Below, piece by piece: positions 20,023 through 21,916 of a stretch of 21,916 bases of DNA; within the stretch, counting starts at the first letter, position 1; the number at the start of each line of letters is the position of its first letter. Source of the stretch: SIG435 sp045530725 (GTDB lineage Bacteria > Bacillota > Clostridia > UMGS1810); contig JAZSCT010000071.1 of assembly GCA_045530725.1 (NCBI GenBank), positions 1 through 21,916 of the forward strand, written 5' to 3'. Below the pieces are notes generated by a model. It had not been told where the DNA came from and ran no database searches. It saw only the letters and a program-made list of their open reading frames with translations. The translations under genes and the position numbers were made by a program.

Positions 20023-21225
20023 ATGGCTAAAGAAAAATTTGAAAGAACCAAACCGCACGTTAATATTGGAACTATCGGTCACGTTGACCATGGTAAAACA
20101 ACATTGACTGCTGCTATCACAAAGGTGCTTGCTCTTGAAGGTAAAGCACAGTTCGAAGCTTACGATATGATCGACAAAGCTCCGGAAGAAAGAGAAAGAG
20201 GTATCACTATCTCTACAGCTCACGTTGAATACGAAACAGTTGCTCGTCACTATGCACACGTTGACTGCCCAGGACATGCTGACTATGTTAAGAACATGAT
20301 TACTGGTGCTGCTCAGATGGACGGCGCTATCCTCGTTGTTTCTTCAGCTGACGGCCCAATGCCACAGACAAGAGAACATATCCTTCTTGCTAGACAGGTT
20401 GGTGTTCCTTACATCGTTGTATTCATGAACAAAGTTGACCAGGTTGACGACCCAGAACTTCTCGAACTCGTTGAAATGGAAATCAGAGATCTTCTTTCTG
20501 AATACGATTTCCCAGGTGACGATATTCCAATCGTTAAGGGTTCAGGTCTTCAGGTTCTCGAATGTTCTTCAAACGATCCTTCAGCTCCTGAATATGCTTG
20601 CATTAAGGAACTTATGGATGCTGTTGATGCTTACATTCCATCACCTGAAAGAAGCACAGACAAGCCTTTCCTTATGCCAGTCGAAGACGTATTCTCAATC
20701 ACAGGCCGTGGTACAGTTGCTACAGGTAGAGTTGAAAGAGGTACACTTAACCTTTCTGACGAAGTTGAAATCGTTGGTTTGACAGACGAATCAAGAAAAG
20801 TTGTTGTAACAGGTATCGAAATGTTCAGAAAACTCCTTGATTCTGCAGAAGCTGGTGACAACGTTGGTGCACTCCTCAGAGGTGTACAGAGAAACGAAAT
20901 CGAAAGAGGTCAGGTTCTCGCAAAACCGGGTTCAATCAACCCACACACAGCATTCAAAGGCGAAGTTTACGTTTTGACAAAAGATGAAGGTGGAAGACAT
21001 ACACCATTCTTCAACAACTACAGACCACAGTTCTATTTCAGAACAACTGACGTTACAGGCGTTATCAAACTTCCAGAAGGCACAGAAATGTGTATGCCTG
21101 GTGATAACATAACAATGGAAGTTGAACTTATCACACCTATCGCTATCGAAGAAGGTTTGAGATTCGCTATCCGTGAAGGTGGTAGAACAGTAGGTTCAGG
21201 CGTTGTTTCTTCAATCATCAAATAA
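20023..21225 (+). CDS. tuf: Elongation factor Tu
   Basis: EF-Tu delivers aminoacyl-tRNA to the ribosomal A site with GTP hydrolysis. The 400 residues are typical. GTPase motifs are GHVDHGKT (19-26), RERGITISTAHVEYE with the switch region, DCPGHADY (about 81-88) and NKVD (about 136-139). Domains 2 and 3 follow with VFSITGRGTVATGRVERG and the C-terminal GLRFAIREGGRTVGSGVV. The ATG at 20023 follows AAAGGAGG (20006-20013) with a 9-base gap; the frame running back to 19951 overlaps the promoter and is rejected. It is the last gene of the operon; a strong terminator follows, so the S10 ribosomal operon is not directly continued here. Confidence 0.98.
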   Translation: MAKEKFERTKPHVNIGTIGHVDHGKTTLTAAITKVLALEGKAQFEAYDMIDKAPEERERGITISTAHVEYETVARHYAHVDCPGHADYVKNMITGAAQMDGAILVVSSADGPMPQTREHILLARQVGVPYIVVFMNKVDQVDDPELLELVEMEIRDLLSEYDFPGDDIPIVKGSGLQVLECSSNDPSAPEYACIKELMDAVDAYIPSPERSTDKPFLMPVEDVFSITGRGTVATGRVERGTLNLSDEVEIVGLTDESRKVVVTGIEMFRKLLDSAEAGDNVGALLRGVQRNEIERGQVLAKPGSINPHTAFKGEVYVLTKDEGGRHTPFFNNYRPQFYFRTTDVTGVIKLPEGTEMCMPGDNITMEVELITPIAIEEGLRFAIREGGRTVGSGVVSSIIK

Positions 21226-21245
21226 TTAAACCTTAATTGGTTACT

Positions 21246-21280
21246 AAACAAGACTATGATATTCATAGTCTTGTTTTTTT
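21246..21280 (+). terminator. Intrinsic terminator of the str-type operon
   Basis: AAACAAGACTATGA (21246-21259) and TCATAGTCTTGTTT (21263-21276) form a perfect 14-bp stem with loop TAT, and the T-run continues to 21280. Confidence 0.92.
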
Positions 21281-21292
21281 GTATTTCTTTTC

Positions 21293-21322
21293 TTGACACT
21301 ATACCTAAAATGAGGGTATAAT
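21293..21322 (+). promoter_or_regulatory. Promoter downstream of tuf
   Basis: TTGACA (21293-21298) and TATAAT (21317-21322), both perfect, with an 18-base spacer. Transcription would start near 21329 and run through the tandem repeats toward the small frame at 21542. No known RNA or well-supported gene lies within 21330-21500. Confidence 0.65.
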
Positions 21323-21339
21323 TGTATAAACTAAAAAGG

Positions 21340-21375
21340 AAGACAAAGGGACGGTTCAAGACAAAGGGACGGTTC
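21340..21375 (+). repeat. Tandem 18-bp GGGACGGTTC repeats
   Basis: AAGACAAAGGGACGGTTC occurs twice head to tail (21340-21357 and 21358-21375) with no mismatch. A TTGGTATAG follows at 21383-21391, as it does beside the related core at 13321-13337. Similar GGGACGGTTC stretches are scattered in intergenic regions of many Firmicutes, from memory often linked with REP-type transposases. Confidence 0.7.
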
Positions 21376-21503
21376 TGCTGTCTTGGTATAGAATTACTCA
21401 CGTTAAGTCCAACAATTTAAAAGAATAGTTTGCAATCAGGAAAAATAGTAGGTACATATTATGTTTAGTAAAATTTATCACATAACCCTGAAAGGACACA
21501 CTT

Positions 21504-21542
21504 ATGCAAGTACCCATTGACAAAAGATTATTAAAGTTGTAA
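21504..21542 (+). CDS. Possible 12-codon leader ORF coupled to the next frame
   Basis: ATG at 21504 follows AAAGGA (21491-21496) at a good distance and encodes MQVPIDKRLLKL before TAA at 21540-21542. That stop overlaps the ATG of the next frame as TAATG, the usual geometry of translational coupling. It may instead be the 5' remnant of a frameshifted gene. No similarity is recognised. Confidence 0.3.
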   Translation: MQVPIDKRLLKL

Positions 21543-21733
21543 TGGATATACGTGCACGGGGTCTATGTCCTCTTGCAACCTATATGAAGGTGGAGGATAT
21601 TGATCCATTGTTTGTAAAGAGAGAAACTGATAGTATGAATATGTGTATGAAAGTTAAATCTCTGAGAGAATTCATATATTCTCTTTCTGAATCCATTGAT
21701 GATGTGAAAAATATTTTTGGTATAGAAAATTAA
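21542..21733 (+). CDS. Small hypothetical protein or gene remnant
   Basis: The 63-residue frame starts MDIRARGLCPLATYMKVEDI and ends with ESIDDVKNIFGIEN; it contains two Cys and no signal peptide or membrane segment. I do not recognise it. The ATG at 21542 has no ribosome binding site of its own, so expression would depend on coupling to the 12-codon frame ending at the same place. Upstream in the same frame, a TGA at 21518 separates it from a 19-codon stretch beginning at 21461, so a broken longer gene is also possible. A terminator follows 15 bases after the stop, which favours a transcribed unit. Confidence 0.35.
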   Translation: MDIRARGLCPLATYMKVEDIDPLFVKRETDSMNMCMKVKSLREFIYSLSESIDDVKNIFGIEN

Positions 21734-21747
21734 ATAGGGCTAAAAAA

Positions 21748-21781
21748 GACGAAAAGAAGTATTTATCTTTTCGTCCTTTTT
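21748..21781 (+). terminator. Intrinsic terminator before the IS-like end
   Basis: GACGAAAAGA (21748-21757) and TCTTTTCGTC (21766-21775) form a 10-bp stem with loop AGTATTTA, followed by CTTTTTG. Confidence 0.85.
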
Positions 21782-21837
21782 GTATAACGAAAACCACGCG
21801 ATAGTCGCGTGGTTCAATATAGGTTAACCGATGAGAA

Positions 21838-21902
21838 AAATCCTCCTAATGTGATATAATAAAAAAGACCTGCCAGTCAAAATAAAAACATTAGGAGGAT
21901 TT
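21838..21902 (+). promoter_or_regulatory. Inverted repeat sequestering the transposase ribosome binding site
   Basis: AAATCCTCCTAATG (21838-21851) is the perfect reverse complement of CATTAGGAGGATTT (21889-21902), which holds the AGGAGG used by the ATG at 21907. TATAAT at 21855-21860 lies in the loop; a transcript begun there would lack the left arm and leave the site free. No good -35 box is seen for it. Confidence 0.65.
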
Positions 21903-21906
21903 AACT

Positions 21907-21916
21907 ATGAAAAAAA
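21907..21916 (+). CDS. Start of a probable IS200-type transposase, cut by the window edge
   Basis: Only ATG AAA AAA and one further base are present, 9 bases after AGGAGG (21893-21898). The identity rests on the preceding hairpin and leader, not on its own sequence. Confidence 0.5.

Larger units (their letters stand above)
21786..21916 (+). mobile_element. Left end of an IS200/IS605-type insertion sequence (partial)
   Basis: A compact GC-rich hairpin, AACCACGCGA (21792-21801) with TCGCGTGGTT (21805-21814) around TAG, resembles the subterminal hairpins recognised by single-strand transposases of the IS200/IS605 family. It is followed by a 14-bp inverted repeat that covers the ribosome binding site of a gene beginning MKK at 21907, the layout of IS200 leader regions. 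IS200-like transposases in Clostridia commonly start MKK, from memory. The element runs off the window, so the transposase itself is unseen; the outer boundary near 21786 is a guess. Confidence 0.6.

Noticed and set aside
20435..20782. 115-residue alternate + frame inside tuf
   Set aside because: Fully contained in an intact EF-Tu gene and lacks start signals.
21340..21375. CRISPR array
   Set aside because: The two 18-bp copies are directly adjacent with no spacer, and no cas gene is present in the window.
21542..21595. TusA-like sulfur carrier suggested by RARGLCPL
   Set aside because: Only a superficial match to the Cys-Pro motif; the rest of the fold and the following residues do not fit.

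Overview
The window reads as a low-GC, endospore-forming Firmicute, most likely a member of class Clostridia. The evidence is the AT-rich intergenic DNA, strong AGGAGG-type ribosome binding sites, frequent TTG/GTG starts, a spoIVA gene, an HPr with both His15 and Ser46, an L7Ae-like gene ahead of rpsL, and the Gram-positive infC-rpmI-rplT order. Nearly all genes are on the + strand; the one clear minus-strand gene is tRNA-Thr.

Layout: (1) 1-1606: a promoter, an attenuator-type leader, then infC (rare ATC start), rpmI, rplT and a strong terminator. (2) 1645-5023: a SpoU/TrmH-type RNA methyltransferase, then HPr with its own promoter, a small unknown helical protein and uvrC. (3) 5057-7770: a conserved P-loop protein of unknown function (DUF1846 type) and a KdgK-type sugar-acid kinase, closed by a terminator. 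(4) 7807-11754: an ion-transporter-superfamily permease, then a two-gene unit of a lipoyl-less E2/CAT-fold acyltransferase and an acyl-CoA ligase that overlap by 11 bases. (5) 11776-15590: spoIVA and a secreted YcdB-like protein with C-terminal S-layer homology repeats. (6) 15599-16205: a decayed fragment that looks like a TRAP permease, and tRNA-Thr(GGT) on the minus strand. (7) 16353-21280: the str-type translation operon, L7Ae-like gene, rpsL, rpsG, fusA, tuf. (8) 21293-21916: a promoter, tandem GGGACGGTTC repeats, a small doubtful reading frame, and what looks like the left end of an IS200-type element cut by the window edge.

Most of the window is ordinary core genome, and I do not see a clearly new multi-gene system. 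The points most worth a second look are: the E2-like acyltransferase, which has Glu where E2 enzymes have their catalytic His and is translationally linked to an acyl-CoA ligase; the IS200-like end, whose inverted repeat would hide the transposase ribosome binding site only in read-through transcripts; the infC leader; the structured rpsL-rpsG gap; the apparent internal deletion in the TRAP-like remnant; and two scattered families of related short repeats, GGGACGGT elements and GGGG(A)TG-type hairpins. All assignments are by reading alone; no database search was run.
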